Below are positions 8,098 through 17,154 of a stretch of 47,941 nt of DNA, in pieces. Both the position numbers and the translations under genes were made by a program. Position 1 is the first letter of the stretch; each line of letters begins with the position of its first letter. The notes under the pieces are model-generated. The model saw only the letters and a list, made by a program, of their open reading frames with translations. It did not search any database and had not been told where the DNA came from. The DNA is from Aequorivita sp. Lineage in GTDB: Bacteria > Bacteroidota > Bacteroidia > Flavobacteriales > Flavobacteriaceae. Location of the stretch: contig JAPKFY010000009.1 in assembly GCA_026646335.1 (NCBI GenBank), positions 1-47,941 on the forward strand, read 5' to 3'.

Positions 8098-8270
8098 ACG
8101 TTTTGAATCACGACCGTTCGCTTCGCTCACTGCAAGAAACACGACAGTTAATTCAATAAAAAGTATTAATATTTTATTTATAAAAAGTCGTGATTAAAAC
8201 CGTCGTGATTCCAATCGTCAAAATTTGAAAAAGACGTGCATCAAATCGTCGTGATTCGTGATTCAAAAAA
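8098..8270 (+). repeat. Right flank of cassette 2: 47-bp direct repeat plus CGTCGTGATTC words
   Basis: After the direct repeat (8098-8144) the spacer holds several copies of the reverse-orientation word GTCGTGATT (8187-8195, 8202-8210, 8248-8256). This is the complement of the AATCACGAC found in the repeat. The S23/IVP gene is thus enclosed by both direct and inverted copies. I see no gene in the 189 bp between 8089 and 8277. Confidence 0.8.
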
Positions 8271-8277
8271 ATAAAAA

Positions 8278-10347
8278 ATGAATAAAGATATATTAAAAAA
8301 AGCCTTCAAAACCCTCGTCACTGCAAAAGCGATGACCGAGATTTATGAAGAAAACTTTAAAACCGTTTCAAAATACGTGCACGCCACTTCACGCGGTCAT
8401 GAAGTAATTCAGATAGCGGTTGGAATGCAACTTTTGCCACAGGATTACGCTTTTCCATATTATCGCGATGACTCGATGTTACTTTCTATTGGAATGAAGC
8501 CTTATGAGTTGATGCTTCAAGTTTTGGCGAAAAAAGACGATCCATTTTCTGGTGGAAGAACGTATTACTGCCATCCCAGTTTAAAGGATGACGACAAACC
8601 GAAAATTCCACATCAAAGTTCTGCTACGGGAATGCAAGCCATTCCTGCAACTGGTGTGGCAATGGGATTTTGGTATAAAGAAAGCTTCGGTTCTGCTCAG
8701 GCACCAAAAGATTGGTCGCTGAGCGGAAACGAAGCGCCGATTGTAGTTTGTAGTTTAGGCGATGCCTCTGTAACCGAAGGCGAAGTGGCTGAAGCATTCC
8801 AGATGGCAGTACTAAAGAAACTGCCAATCCTGTATTTGGTTCAAGACAACGGTTGGGATATTTCCGCCAATGCGGAAGAAACAAGAGCTCAAGACGCTTT
8901 TGAATACGCCAAAGGTTTTAAAGGCTTAGAAGCTATTTCTATCGATGGAACAGATTTTGAAGAAAGTTATAATACAATCAAAGATGTATTTTCAAAAATT
9001 AGGAAAGAACGCAGACCATTTTTGGTACACGCAAAAGTTCCGCTTTTGAATCATCACACTTCTGGGGTTCGCATGGAGTTTTATCGCGATGATTTAGATG
9101 AAGCGAGAAGTCGTGATCCATATCCGAAGTTGAAAAAACTTTTGGCTGAAAATGGTTTTTCTGAAATGGAGCTTTTGGATATTGAAAAGGTTGCAAAAAA
9201 AGAAGTTGCTGAAAGTTTAGAAAATGCCTTTAAAGCAGAAGATCCAAAACCTGAAGATTTATTCACCCACGATTTTGCGCCTACGGAAATAATCGAAGAG
9301 ATTGGGGAAAGAAGTCCCAAAGGAGCCGAAAAAGTAGTAATGGTTGATTGTGCACTTTCTGCCATTGAAGAAATTATGCGTAAGCATCCCGAATCACTTT
9401 TATACGGTCAAGATGTGGGGAGAAGGTTAGGCGGAGTTTTCCGTGAGGCTGCGACTTTAGCCGAAAAGTTTGGTGACAATCGCGTTTTTAACACACCTAT
9501 TCAAGAAGCATTTATTGTTGGGAGTACCGTTGGAATGAGCGCCGTTGGGTTGAAACCCATTGTTGAGGTTCAGTTTGCTGATTATATCTGGCCTGGACTC
9601 AACCAGCTTTTTACCGAAGTTTCACGAAGCTGTTATCTTTCAAACGGAAAATGGCCTGTTTCAATGGTTTTGCGGGTGCCGATTGGCGCTTACGGCAGCG
9701 GTGGGCCATACCATTCCTCTTCCGTGGAAAGTGTGGTTACAAACATTCGCGGCTTAAAAATTGTCTATCCGAGCAACGGTGCCGATTTAAAAGGTTTATT
9801 AAAAGCTGCCTATTATGACCCAAATCCTGTTGTGATTTTTGAGCACAAAGGTTTGTATTGGAGTAAGGTAAAAGGAACCAAAGGCGCAACTTCATTAATG
9901 CCTTCGGAAGATTATATACTGCCTTTAGGAAAAGCCTGGGTTTTACAGGAAATCTGGAAACAGGAAGAGGAGGAGACGCTTTCAATCATAACATACGGAA
10001 TGGGCGTACATTGGGCTTACAATGCTTCTCGGGAATTGAATATGGTTGATAAAATTGAAATAGTTGATCTCCGAACTTTGCATCCTTTGGATTATGAAAC
10101 CGTTTTCAAATCCGTAAAAAAATGCGGAAAATGTTTAGTTGTAACCGAAGAACCTTCAGAAAATGGCTTTAGCAGAGGTTTGCAAGGAAGAATCCAAGAA
10201 GAGTGTTTTCAGCAATTGGACGCACCCGTAATGCTGATTGGTTCCGAAAATATGCCTGCCATTCCGCTTAATTCTGTACTTGAAGAAACGATGATTCCTT
10301 CCACAGAAAAAGTGAAGCAGAAGATTTTAGAAATTCTCTCCTATTAA
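8278..10347 (+). CDS. Fused alpha/beta E1 of branched-chain 2-oxo acid dehydrogenase
   Basis: A 689-residue thiamine-diphosphate-dependent E1 in which the alpha and beta chains are one polypeptide. The alpha part (1-~330) has the TPP motif GDASVTEGEVAEAFQ from residue 161 to LVQDNGWDIS. The beta part (~350-689) has GQDVGRRLGGVFREA, NTPIQEAF and the transketolase C-terminal domain with EEPSENGF. In known complexes it decarboxylates 2-oxoisovalerate and related acids and passes the acyl group to the E2 lipoyl arm. This fused form is common in Bacteroidota. The gene ends inside a 48-bp perfect palindrome. Confidence 0.9.
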   Translation: MNKDILKKAFKTLVTAKAMTEIYEENFKTVSKYVHATSRGHEVIQIAVGMQLLPQDYAFPYYRDDSMLLSIGMKPYELMLQVLAKKDDPFSGGRTYYCHPSLKDDDKPKIPHQSSATGMQAIPATGVAMGFWYKESFGSAQAPKDWSLSGNEAPIVVCSLGDASVTEGEVAEAFQMAVLKKLPILYLVQDNGWDISANAEETRAQDAFEYAKGFKGLEAISIDGTDFEESYNTIKDVFSKIRKERRPFLVHAKVPLLNHHTSGVRMEFYRDDLDEARSRDPYPKLKKLLAENGFSEMELLDIEKVAKKEVAESLENAFKAEDPKPEDLFTHDFAPTEIIEEIGERSPKGAEKVVMVDCALSAIEEIMRKHPESLLYGQDVGRRLGGVFREAATLAEKFGDNRVFNTPIQEAFIVGSTVGMSAVGLKPIVEVQFADYIWPGLNQLFTEVSRSCYLSNGKWPVSMVLRVPIGAYGSGGPYHSSSVESVVTNIRGLKIVYPSNGADLKGLLKAAYYDPNPVVIFEHKGLYWSKVKGTKGATSLMPSEDYILPLGKAWVLQEIWKQEEEETLSIITYGMGVHWAYNASRELNMVDKIEIVDLRTLHPLDYETVFKSVKKCGKCLVVTEEPSENGFSRGLQGRIQEECFQQLDAPVMLIGSENMPAIPLNSVLEETMIPSTEKVKQKILEILSY

Positions 10348-10390
10348 TAATACTAAGATTTCACAATTGTGAAATCTTAGTATTATTAAT
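10343..10390. terminator. 48-bp perfect palindrome, bidirectional terminator
   Basis: Positions 10343-10366 and 10367-10390 are exact reverse complements, 24-bp arms centred in CACAATTGTG. The palindrome includes the E1 stop codon and lies between convergent genes. It is A/T-rich at both ends, which gives a U-tract in either direction. Confidence 0.85.
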
Positions 10391-10410
10391 TTTGTATTTA
10401 TAAAATCTAC

Positions 10411-11322
10411 TTAAAAATAAAGATACAAACCTGCATTAATGTAATGCGTATCAATAATCAAAGGGACTATTTCGCCATCACCGATAAAGGAAAGATCGTT
10501 TTCGTATTCTGGAATATAACTTACAATTACACCAAGTGATTTTTTTTCATCCAAAGAAAACAAAACACCAGCTTTTGGGATAAAAAAGGCACTCCCTTCC
10601 GTTTGCTTTAGCTTGAAAATATCATAACTTCCATTATAATGGTCACGCACCAGGCCAACGCCAATACCCACAAGCGGTTTGATGGAACCATTTTTATTGA
10701 AATGATATTCCGCACCCAAACTTACTCTGTATGAATTCTTTTTGAAATTTGTGTTAAAAGGTGAATTGCTAAAATCTTTATCGCCGGAAAACGCTGCGCT
10801 GGCCTCCAAAGTAAAATAGAGATTGCCCTGCAAAGAACCAGCAAAACCAGGAGTGGCAGCCAAACCAAAACTTAATTGCCCTTGCGTTAAATTTTCATAA
10901 TCGTCAAGATTTGAAAAGCTGACACGGTTCAAAGAGCCGCCAATACTCGTGAAGAGCTTATATTCATCGCCTTGAAAATTCGCGGCTTGTTCCACTTCTT
11001 TTTCTGTAGGTTCAAATGGAGTATAGTTGCAATTGTTGTATTGTTTCACGGTATTTATCAAATCATCTTCAGTGATTTTTTTTAAATTGAAAACCGCTTG
11101 CCTTGTTTCTTCACAATCCTTAAAAAGAACGGACAGCGTACCTTGCAGATGTTCTTCAACATTGGGTCGAATATCTATCTTTTTTACGGTGCCGTCTTCT
11201 TTTTTGATTTCGTAAATTCCTTCTTTAAGTTTGGTCAAAGTGGCGTTGCCAGTAACCAATTCCTGTGCATGCATTCCAAAGCTTGCTAAGAAAACAAGGA
11301 GGAACAATTTTAATGAGTTCAT
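10411..11322 (-). CDS. Outer-membrane beta-barrel family protein, function unknown
   Basis: 303 residues with a signal peptide (MNSLKLFLLVFLASFGMHAQ, cleavage after Ala-Gln). A ~100-residue periplasmic-type region contains two Cys (KDCEETR, NNCNYTP). From about residue 120 there are alternating beta strands ending in NAGLYLYF, a typical C-terminal outer-membrane sorting strand with a terminal Phe. Repeated aromatic/Gly strands (SYRVSLGAEYHF, LVGIGVGLVRDHY) support an eight- to ten-stranded barrel. No specific function can be assigned. Confidence 0.75.
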   Translation of the reverse strand: MNSLKLFLLVFLASFGMHAQELVTGNATLTKLKEGIYEIKKEDGTVKKIDIRPNVEEHLQGTLSVLFKDCEETRQAVFNLKKITEDDLINTVKQYNNCNYTPFEPTEKEVEQAANFQGDEYKLFTSIGGSLNRVSFSNLDDYENLTQGQLSFGLAATPGFAGSLQGNLYFTLEASAAFSGDKDFSNSPFNTNFKKNSYRVSLGAEYHFNKNGSIKPLVGIGVGLVRDHYNGSYDIFKLKQTEGSAFFIPKAGVLFSLDEKKSLGVIVSYIPEYENDLSFIGDGEIVPLIIDTHYINAGLYLYF

Positions 11323-11444
11323 ATTTTTCTTTTCTGTTTTATAATTAAAAAATGGTAGATCGCTAAAGATACCTCAGAAATTTTTCAGTGGGCCTAAAAG
11401 TTTTTTCAGAATAGGAATTCTGTCAGTTGAGGTACTTTTAAAGC

Positions 11445-11984
11445 TTATTTCTTCAAAGCTCCAGGAGGATATGCCGCTAAAATTTTAGAAACTATTTCAC
11501 GAATGCGCTCTTCCTTTTTTTCCATACTACTAGTCACCAAATCTGCGCTACCCATACCTTGCCAAACCAGATTGTTGGTTTTAGCATCAATCAGATCTAT
11601 GTAAAGCGTGCCTTCAGCGGTTCTCGAAACACTACTGCTGCCATAATAACCGCCGTAATACCAAGGGCTCCAGCCCCAGCCGTAACCAAAATTGTTGTTG
11701 TAAACGTCTATGCGCTCACGTTCTTTGGTGAAAATGCTAACCAGCAAATCAGGAGTCTCAGATTTTGACATTCCCTTAATGGTAAGATTTTCTTCGATTG
11801 CGCGAAGAATACGTTTTTTGTCCAAATCGCTGATTTCAGCTTTGTCTATTCCCGGCTTAAAAAAAGCATAAGAACTGTACTGATTAAAATTTGCTTCTTT
11901 ATCGAAATCCGTTGCCACGCGAACGGTGGAACAGGAAGCGAAAACAAAAAGCAACAACAGAGGTAAAAATTTTAGTGCCTTCAT
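11445..11984 (-). CDS. DUF4136-type lipoprotein
   Basis: 179 residues with a lipoprotein signal (LLLLFVFASC, lipidated Cys19). Family features follow: VATDFDKEANFNQYSSYAFF and, near the C-terminus, LYIDLIDAKTNNLVWQGMGS. A Tyr/Gly/Trp-rich insert (NNFGYGWGWSPWYYGGYYG) sits in the middle. DUF4136 proteins are small envelope lipoproteins of unknown function. It lies 12 bp after the urocanate hydratase stop codon and could be co-transcribed with it, though no functional link is evident. Confidence 0.85.
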   Translation of the reverse strand: MKALKFLPLLLLFVFASCSTVRVATDFDKEANFNQYSSYAFFKPGIDKAEISDLDKKRILRAIEENLTIKGMSKSETPDLLVSIFTKERERIDVYNNNFGYGWGWSPWYYGGYYGSSSVSRTAEGTLYIDLIDAKTNNLVWQGMGSADLVTSSMEKKEERIREIVSKILAAYPPGALKK

Positions 11985-11996
11985 AAGTTTTATTTT

Positions 11997-13979
11997 TTAT
12001 GTGAATAAATTATCATCAACGAAATTTGGAAGTGTAACCTTTAAATTCGGATTGTTTTCCATCGCTCTTTTAATGGCGAAAACCGCTTCGTCATTCCGTG
12101 CCCAACTGCGTCGTGCTATTCCGTTATTTACATCCCAGAAAAGCATGTTTTCTAAGCGTCGTTGTGCATCATTACTACCATCAAGAACCATTCCGAAACC
12201 ACCGTTTATCACTTCGCCCCAACCTACGCCGCCGCCATTGTGGATGCTCACCCATGTAGCGCCACGAAAGCTGTCGCCAATTGCGTTTTGGATTGCCATA
12301 TCTGCCGTAAAGCGGCTGCCGTCGTAAATATTTGAAGTTTCGCGATAAGGTGAATCCGTTCCCGAAACATCGTGATGGTCGCGGCCTAAAATAACGGCGC
12401 CAATTTTTCCTTCAGAAATTGCTTTATTGAAAGCCGAAGCAATCTGAATGCGCCCATCAGCATCTGCATAAAGAATACGCGCCTGCGAGCCAACCACAAG
12501 TTTGTTTTCCTGCGCCCCTTTTATCCAAGTGATGTTGTCCAGCATTTGTTGCTGGATTTCTTTTGGAGAATTTTTCATCAACCCTTCTAAAACCTCGCAA
12601 GCTATTTCATCTGTTTTTTGAAGATCTTCAGGGTTACCGGAGGCACAAACCCAACGAAAGGGGCCAAAACCATAATCAAAACACATAGGGCCCATAATAT
12701 CTTGAACATAGGAAGGATATCTGAACTCTTTGTTTTTTTCTTCGGAAAGCACATCGGCTCCCGCACGCGAGGCTTCCAAAAGGAAAGCATTTCCGTAATC
12801 GAAGAAATAAGTGCCTTTTGCCGTGTGCTTGTTGATGGCTTTCACTTGACGCCGCAAGCTTCTCTGTACTTCCTTTTTGAATTGTTCTGGGTTATTCGCC
12901 ATCATTGCATTGGCTTCTCCATAGGTCAATCCAACAGGATAATAGCCGCCAGCCCAAGGATTGTGAAGCGAAGTTTGATCACTTCCTAAGTCAATATGAA
13001 TATTTTCTTCCGCAAACTTTTCCCACACTTCAACTATATTTCCGTCGTAAGCTATGGAAACGGTTTCTTTGTTTGTCGTGGCTTCTTTAACACGTTTTGA
13101 AAGTTCGTCCAAATCTGAAATTACTTCGTCCACCCAACCTTGAGAATGTCTTGTTTCAGTTGCTTTTTTGTTCACTTCGGCGCAAACTGTTACGCAACCT
13201 GCAATGTTTCCCGCTTTGGGTTGTGCGCCGCTCATTCCGCCAAGGCCTGAGGTTAAAAACAAACCGCCTTTTGTTTCTTTTTTAATTTTTCTGAAACCGT
13301 TCAAAACTGTAATTGTGGTTCCGTGAACGATTCCCTGTGGACCAATATACATATAGCTTCCCGCCGTCATTTGGCCGTATTGGGTTACGCCGAGTGCGTT
13401 GAACTTTTCCCAATCGTCTGGTTTTGAATAATTCGGAATCATCATTCCGTTGGTTACAACAACTCGTGGTGCATCTTTATGTGAAGGAAATAACCCCATC
13501 GGATGCCCAGAATACACTGCCAAAGTCTGTTCATCGGTCATTTCCGATAGGTATTTCATCACCAAAAGATACTGTGCCCAGTTTTGGAAAACGGCGCCAT
13601 TTCCGCCATACGTAATAAGTTCATGCGGATGCTGGGCAACTGCGTAATCCAAATTGTTTTGGATCATCAGCATAATGGCCTTGGCCTGATTGGATTTTCC
13701 AGGATATTCTTCAATAGGACGAGCATATATTTTATAATTAGGACGAAAACGGTACATATAAATGCGTCCGTATTTCTCAAGTTCTTCGCGAAACTCGGGT
13801 AGGAGCGCGGCGTGATTTTTCGGCTCAAAATAGCGTAGGGCGTTGCGCAACGCCAATTCCTTTTCTTTTTTTGAAAGGATGTCCTTTCGCTTTGGCGCGT
13901 GATTTATCGATGGATCATAAGGCTTCCTTTCTGGTAAGACTGATGGAATGCCTTGTTGTATTTGTTCTTTAAAATTCAT
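11997..13979 (-). CDS. hutU: Urocanate hydratase
   Basis: 660 residues, the length usual for Bacteroidota urocanase (longer than the ~555-residue proteobacterial form). Family signatures include YGGNGAVFQNWAQYLLVMKYL, YSGHPMGLFPS and DQTSLHNPWAGGYYPVGL, plus the Gly-rich C-terminal region SIHNGGGVGWGEVINGGFGM. The enzyme hydrates urocanate to imidazolone propionate using tightly bound NAD, the second step of histidine degradation. The other hut genes are not in the window. It starts 15 bp after the DUF5522 gene and is probably transcribed with it. Confidence 0.95.
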   Translation of the reverse strand: MNFKEQIQQGIPSVLPERKPYDPSINHAPKRKDILSKKEKELALRNALRYFEPKNHAALLPEFREELEKYGRIYMYRFRPNYKIYARPIEEYPGKSNQAKAIMLMIQNNLDYAVAQHPHELITYGGNGAVFQNWAQYLLVMKYLSEMTDEQTLAVYSGHPMGLFPSHKDAPRVVVTNGMMIPNYSKPDDWEKFNALGVTQYGQMTAGSYMYIGPQGIVHGTTITVLNGFRKIKKETKGGLFLTSGLGGMSGAQPKAGNIAGCVTVCAEVNKKATETRHSQGWVDEVISDLDELSKRVKEATTNKETVSIAYDGNIVEVWEKFAEENIHIDLGSDQTSLHNPWAGGYYPVGLTYGEANAMMANNPEQFKKEVQRSLRRQVKAINKHTAKGTYFFDYGNAFLLEASRAGADVLSEEKNKEFRYPSYVQDIMGPMCFDYGFGPFRWVCASGNPEDLQKTDEIACEVLEGLMKNSPKEIQQQMLDNITWIKGAQENKLVVGSQARILYADADGRIQIASAFNKAISEGKIGAVILGRDHHDVSGTDSPYRETSNIYDGSRFTADMAIQNAIGDSFRGATWVSIHNGGGVGWGEVINGGFGMVLDGSNDAQRRLENMLFWDVNNGIARRSWARNDEAVFAIKRAMENNPNLKVTLPNFVDDNLFT

Positions 13980-13994
13980 TTTTTAAAAATATTT

Positions 13995-14189
13995 TTATTG
14001 ATGCTTTCCAGTTTTTTTACCTGTCCTGAGCGAAGTCGAAGGGTCAAAACCGTACGGACAATGGCGGCAACCACTTTCGCAGCAATAACCGCGTTTTAAA
14101 TGGTATTGCTCTGTAAAGCATTTATAACCTTCAGGTGTAAGGTAATAATCGCCTTCTTCGAGGGGTATATTTTTCTTTGGAAAAAGCAT
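13995..14189 (-). CDS. Small DUF5522-type Cys-rich protein with repeat-derived tail
   Basis: 64 residues. The conserved core is EGDYYLTPEGYKCFTEQYHL followed by RGYCCESGCRHCPYGF, whose clustered Cys and His suggest metal binding. The final residues DPSTSLRTG come from an interspersed repeat (14021-14045) that was inserted near the 3' end and translated in frame, so the natural C-terminus is probably about 12 residues shorter. A perfect -7 element (TACTTTTG, minus strand, 14201-14194) is so close to the ATG that the transcript may be leaderless. Function unknown. Confidence 0.8.
   Translation of the reverse strand: MLFPKKNIPLEEGDYYLTPEGYKCFTEQYHLKRGYCCESGCRHCPYGFDPSTSLRTGKKTGKHQ
14021..14045 (+). 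repeat. TGTCCTGAGCGAAGTCGAAGG interspersed repeat
   Basis: A single copy of a widespread Bacteroidota repeat of the type seen at 6271-6351. Here it lies inside a coding sequence, where the minus-strand translation gives DPSTSLRTG. Confidence 0.85.
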
Positions 14190-14262
14190 TTTACAAAAGT
14201 ACGGATTTCAATGATGAAAGTTTTAAAATTGAACCAAATCCAATGTTTCGGGATTTAAGCAT

Positions 14263-14270
14263 TAAATTTG
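14263..14270 (+). promoter_or_regulatory. Bacteroidota -7 element upstream of era
   Basis: TAAATTTG is an exact match to TAnnTTTG, 20 bp before the era start codon. No clear -33 TTTG at the usual spacing is visible, so this is a moderate call. Confidence 0.45.
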
Positions 14271-14289
14271 CAGAATCAATTCCAAAGAA

Positions 14290-15177
14290 ATGGCAGAGCA
14301 CAAAGCAGGATTCGTAAATATTATTGGAAACCCAAACGTGGGCAAAAGTACGTTGATGAACGCTTTTGTTGGGGAGCGACTTTCCATAATCACTTCCAAA
14401 GCACAGACTACGCGCCACCGCATTTTGGGGATTGTGAATGGCGATGATTTTCAAGTGCTTTTAAGCGATACGCCAGGCATCATAAAACCTGTGTATCAGT
14501 TGCAGGAAAGCATGATGGGTTTTGTGAAATCTGCTTTTGAAGACGCTGATATTCTATTGTATTTGGTTGAATTGGGCGAAAAGGAATTAAAGGATGAAGC
14601 GTTTTTCAATAAAATAACCAATTCCAAAATTCCAGTCTTGCTTCTTATAAATAAAATTGACATTGGCAACGAAGGGCTGCTTTCCGAAGCGCTCAAACTG
14701 TGGCAGGAAAAAGTTCCGAATGCTGAAATATTCGCTATTTCTGCGCTTAAAAATTTTGGGGTGCCCGAAGTTTTCAACAGAATAATTGAACTGCTGCCCG
14801 AGTCGCCAGCGTTTTATCCTAAAGACCAATTGACGGATAAACCCGAACGGTTTTTTGTAAACGAAGCCATTCGCGAAAAAATATTGATACACTACAAAAA
14901 AGAAATCCCTTATTCGGTTGAAATTGATACAGAGGAATTTTTTGAAGACGAAACCATCATCCGCATCCGCAGCGTGATTATGGTAGAGCGCGAAACACAA
15001 AAGGGAATTATCATTGGCCACAAAGGTTCCGCTTTAAAAAGAGTGGGAACGGAAGCGAGGAAAGATTTGGAAAAATTCTTCGGAAAACAGATCCATTTGG
15101 AGCTTTATGTAAAAGTGAACAAAAATTGGAGGAGTGACGAACGGCAGTTGCGCAGGTTTGGGTACAACCAAAAGTAA
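14290..15177 (+). CDS. era: GTPase Era
   Basis: 295 residues. The N-terminal GTPase domain has G1 GNPNVGKST (13-21), G2 region TTRHRILGI, G3 DTPG and G4 NKID. A C-terminal KH RNA-binding domain has GIIIGHKGSALKRVGTEAR. Era binds the 3' end of 16S rRNA and assists 30S subunit maturation. The start fits family alignments (MAEHKAGFVNIIGNPN). Der is encoded 577 bp downstream on the same strand, with one small minus-strand gene between them. Confidence 0.96.
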   Translation: MAEHKAGFVNIIGNPNVGKSTLMNAFVGERLSIITSKAQTTRHRILGIVNGDDFQVLLSDTPGIIKPVYQLQESMMGFVKSAFEDADILLYLVELGEKELKDEAFFNKITNSKIPVLLLINKIDIGNEGLLSEALKLWQEKVPNAEIFAISALKNFGVPEVFNRIIELLPESPAFYPKDQLTDKPERFFVNEAIREKILIHYKKEIPYSVEIDTEEFFEDETIIRIRSVIMVERETQKGIIIGHKGSALKRVGTEARKDLEKFFGKQIHLELYVKVNKNWRSDERQLRRFGYNQK

Positions 15178-15180
15178 TTT

Positions 15181-15669
15181 TCAGCTAATGGTTCCCATCA
15201 TAAAATCATAGAGTTCCCGCATTCCGGGCTTTCCTTTTTTCTTTCCGATTCTTCCAGCAATATAAAGCAATATCCATAGCATTACCAAAACAACTGCTAT
15301 GCTAATTTGCAGAACGATAGAATTACCCAAATTATAATTCGAGTACAGCCAAGTTAAATCAACCATAAAAAGGATGCCTACCGCCACATGTAGAAACATA
15401 AACATAGTCCAAACGGTTGGGTTTGGCCCAAAAAAACCGTGAAGTGAACATTTTTTTTCAGTTGTTTCCGATAGTTCCAAATGCAACTGAGGCGACCAAA
15501 AATGCTGTTCCTTGTTCGGGAGTTTTATAAAAATATGGCCGTCCACGCAGGAGACAATAAATTTGCCTTGAGACCCTTTCACTTCCAGGAATTTCTTAAG
15601 CAACTGTGAACAAGGCTGTTCCAATTCCATTTGAAAACGTGGGCGCAATACTATTTCATTAGGAAGCAT
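15181..15669 (-). CDS. Small two-helix membrane protein, unknown
   Basis: 162 residues. An N-terminal ~85-residue soluble part (HFWSPQLHLELSE) is followed by two hydrophobic segments (~95-112 and ~120-142) and a basic tail. It is convergent with era (3 bp between the stop codons) and divergent from der. I do not recognise the family. The open frame, position and fit between housekeeping genes make it a likely real gene. Confidence 0.7.
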   Translation of the reverse strand: MLPNEIVLRPRFQMELEQPCSQLLKKFLEVKGSQGKFIVSCVDGHIFIKLPNKEQHFWSPQLHLELSETTEKKCSLHGFFGPNPTVWTMFMFLHVAVGILFMVDLTWLYSNYNLGNSIVLQISIAVVLVMLWILLYIAGRIGKKKGKPGMRELYDFMMGTIS

Positions 15670-15727
15670 TCTTTATCTATTTATTTTTTAAGCGGTTAAA
15701 ATAGTATTTTTTCTGCCAACTAAAACC

Positions 15728-15735
15728 TATTTTTG
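15728..15735 (+). promoter_or_regulatory. -7 element upstream of der
   Basis: TATTTTTG matches TAnnTTTG exactly, 18 bp before the der ATG at 15754. An upstream TTG codon at 15733 falls inside this element and so cannot be the start. Confidence 0.5.
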
Positions 15736-15753
15736 CACCCTAAAATTAAGATT

Positions 15754-17058
15754 ATGAGCATTGTTGCCATTGTTGGAAGACCAAATGTAGGGAAATCCAC
15801 TTTTTTCAATAGATTGATTCAGCGCAGAGAAGCCATTGTTGATGCAGTGAGCGGCGTTACGCGTGACCGTCATTACGGAAAAAGTGATTGGAATGGAAAG
15901 GAATTTTCGTTGATAGACACTGGAGGTTACGTGAAGGGAAGTGACGACATTTTTGAAGCTGAAATTGACAAACAAGTAGAACTGGCTATTGACGAAGCTG
16001 ATGCCATAATCTTTATGGTTGACGTGGAAAGTGGCGTTACCGGAATGGACCAAGACGTAGCAAAGATGCTTCGCCGTTCAAAAAAACCTATATTTTTAGC
16101 CATTAATAAAGTTGATGGAGCCTCTAGAATGAACGCCGCATTGGAGTTTTATTCCTTGGGCTTTGAGAATCAATACAACCTTTCAAGCATTAACGGGAGC
16201 GGTACCGGAGAGTTGCTTGACGATTTGGTTAAAATCTTACCAGATCGCGAAGAAGAAGACAATAGCGAACTGCCACGTTTTGCGGTTGTTGGCCGTCCGA
16301 ATGCGGGGAAATCCTCATTCATCAACGCCTTAATCGGGAAAGACAGATATATAGTTACTGATATTGCAGGAACCACGCGCGACAGTATAGATACAAAATA
16401 TGACCGTTTTGGTTTTGAGTTTAATTTAGTTGATACTGCCGGAATTCGCAAAAAGAGCAAGGTAAAAGAAGATCTTGAATTCTATTCAGTAATGCGAAGC
16501 GTTCGCGCCATTGAGCATTGTGATGTTATCATCCTTATTTTTGATGCCACTCGTGGTTTTGACGGACAGGTCGAAAACATTTTCTGGCTGGCACAGCGCA
16601 ACAACAAAGGGATTGTGATAATTGCCAACAAATGGGATTTGGTGGAAGATAAAGACACCAGCAGCGTGAAGGATTATGAAAAATACATCCGTCAGCAAAT
16701 CGAACCTTTTGTGGACGTGCCCATTGTTTTTGTTTCCGTACTTACAAAACAACGTATTTATAAAGCGATTGAAACTGCGGTTGAAGTTTACCAAAACCGA
16801 AGCAAAAAGATTAAGACCAGTGAGCTTAACGAAGTTATGCTTCCCATAATTCAAGCCTATCCGCCACCAGCTTATAAAGCGAAATATGTGAAAATTAAAT
16901 TCTGTACGCAGTTGCCAACGCCATACCCTAGTTTTGCGTTTTTCTGTAACCTGCCGCAGTATGTAAAAGATCCCTACAAGCGTTTTATTGAAAACAAACT
17001 ACGGGAAAATTTTGATTTTACGGGGGTTCCGATTACTGTTTATTTTAGAAAAAAATAA
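15754..17058 (+). CDS. der: GTPase Der (EngA)
   Basis: 434 residues from the ATG at 15754 ([16 protein letters not shown]). It has two tandem GTPase domains, with P-loops GRPNVGKST and GRPNAGKSS (~182), G3 DTGG and DTAG, and G4 NKVD and NKWD. A C-terminal KH-like domain ends in [12 protein letters not shown]. Der acts in late 50S ribosomal subunit assembly. The protein is full length and intact. Confidence 0.96.
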   Translation: MSIVAIVGRPNVGKSTFFNRLIQRREAIVDAVSGVTRDRHYGKSDWNGKEFSLIDTGGYVKGSDDIFEAEIDKQVELAIDEADAIIFMVDVESGVTGMDQDVAKMLRRSKKPIFLAINKVDGASRMNAALEFYSLGFENQYNLSSINGSGTGELLDDLVKILPDREEEDNSELPRFAVVGRPNAGKSSFINALIGKDRYIVTDIAGTTRDSIDTKYDRFGFEFNLVDTAGIRKKSKVKEDLEFYSVMRSVRAIEHCDVIILIFDATRGFDGQVENIFWLAQRNNKGIVIIANKWDLVEDKDTSSVKDYEKYIRQQIEPFVDVPIVFVSVLTKQRIYKAIETAVEVYQNRSKKIKTSELNEVMLPIIQAYPPPAYKAKYVKIKFCTQLPTPYPSFAFFCNLPQYVKDPYKRFIENKLRENFDFTGVPITVYFRKK

Positions 17059-17154
17059 AAAGTTTCACGGCCTTTTAAGAGGTAAACCTTATATATTTAT
17101 ACTTTATTATCTCCCCAGGTAAACAAAGTTTAAATACATTGAACCCAACCTCTT

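Noticed and set aside
10874-10883. AATTGCCCTT, similar to the core of the regulon dyad
   Set aside because: It lies inside the coding sequence of the outer-membrane protein, lacks the flanking ATA/TAT half-sites, and has no -7 element at the fixed 22-nt spacing.
15733-15753. TTG start for der at 15733
   Set aside because: The TTG falls within the predicted -7 promoter element, and the ATG at 15754 gives the canonical [11 protein letters not shown] start.
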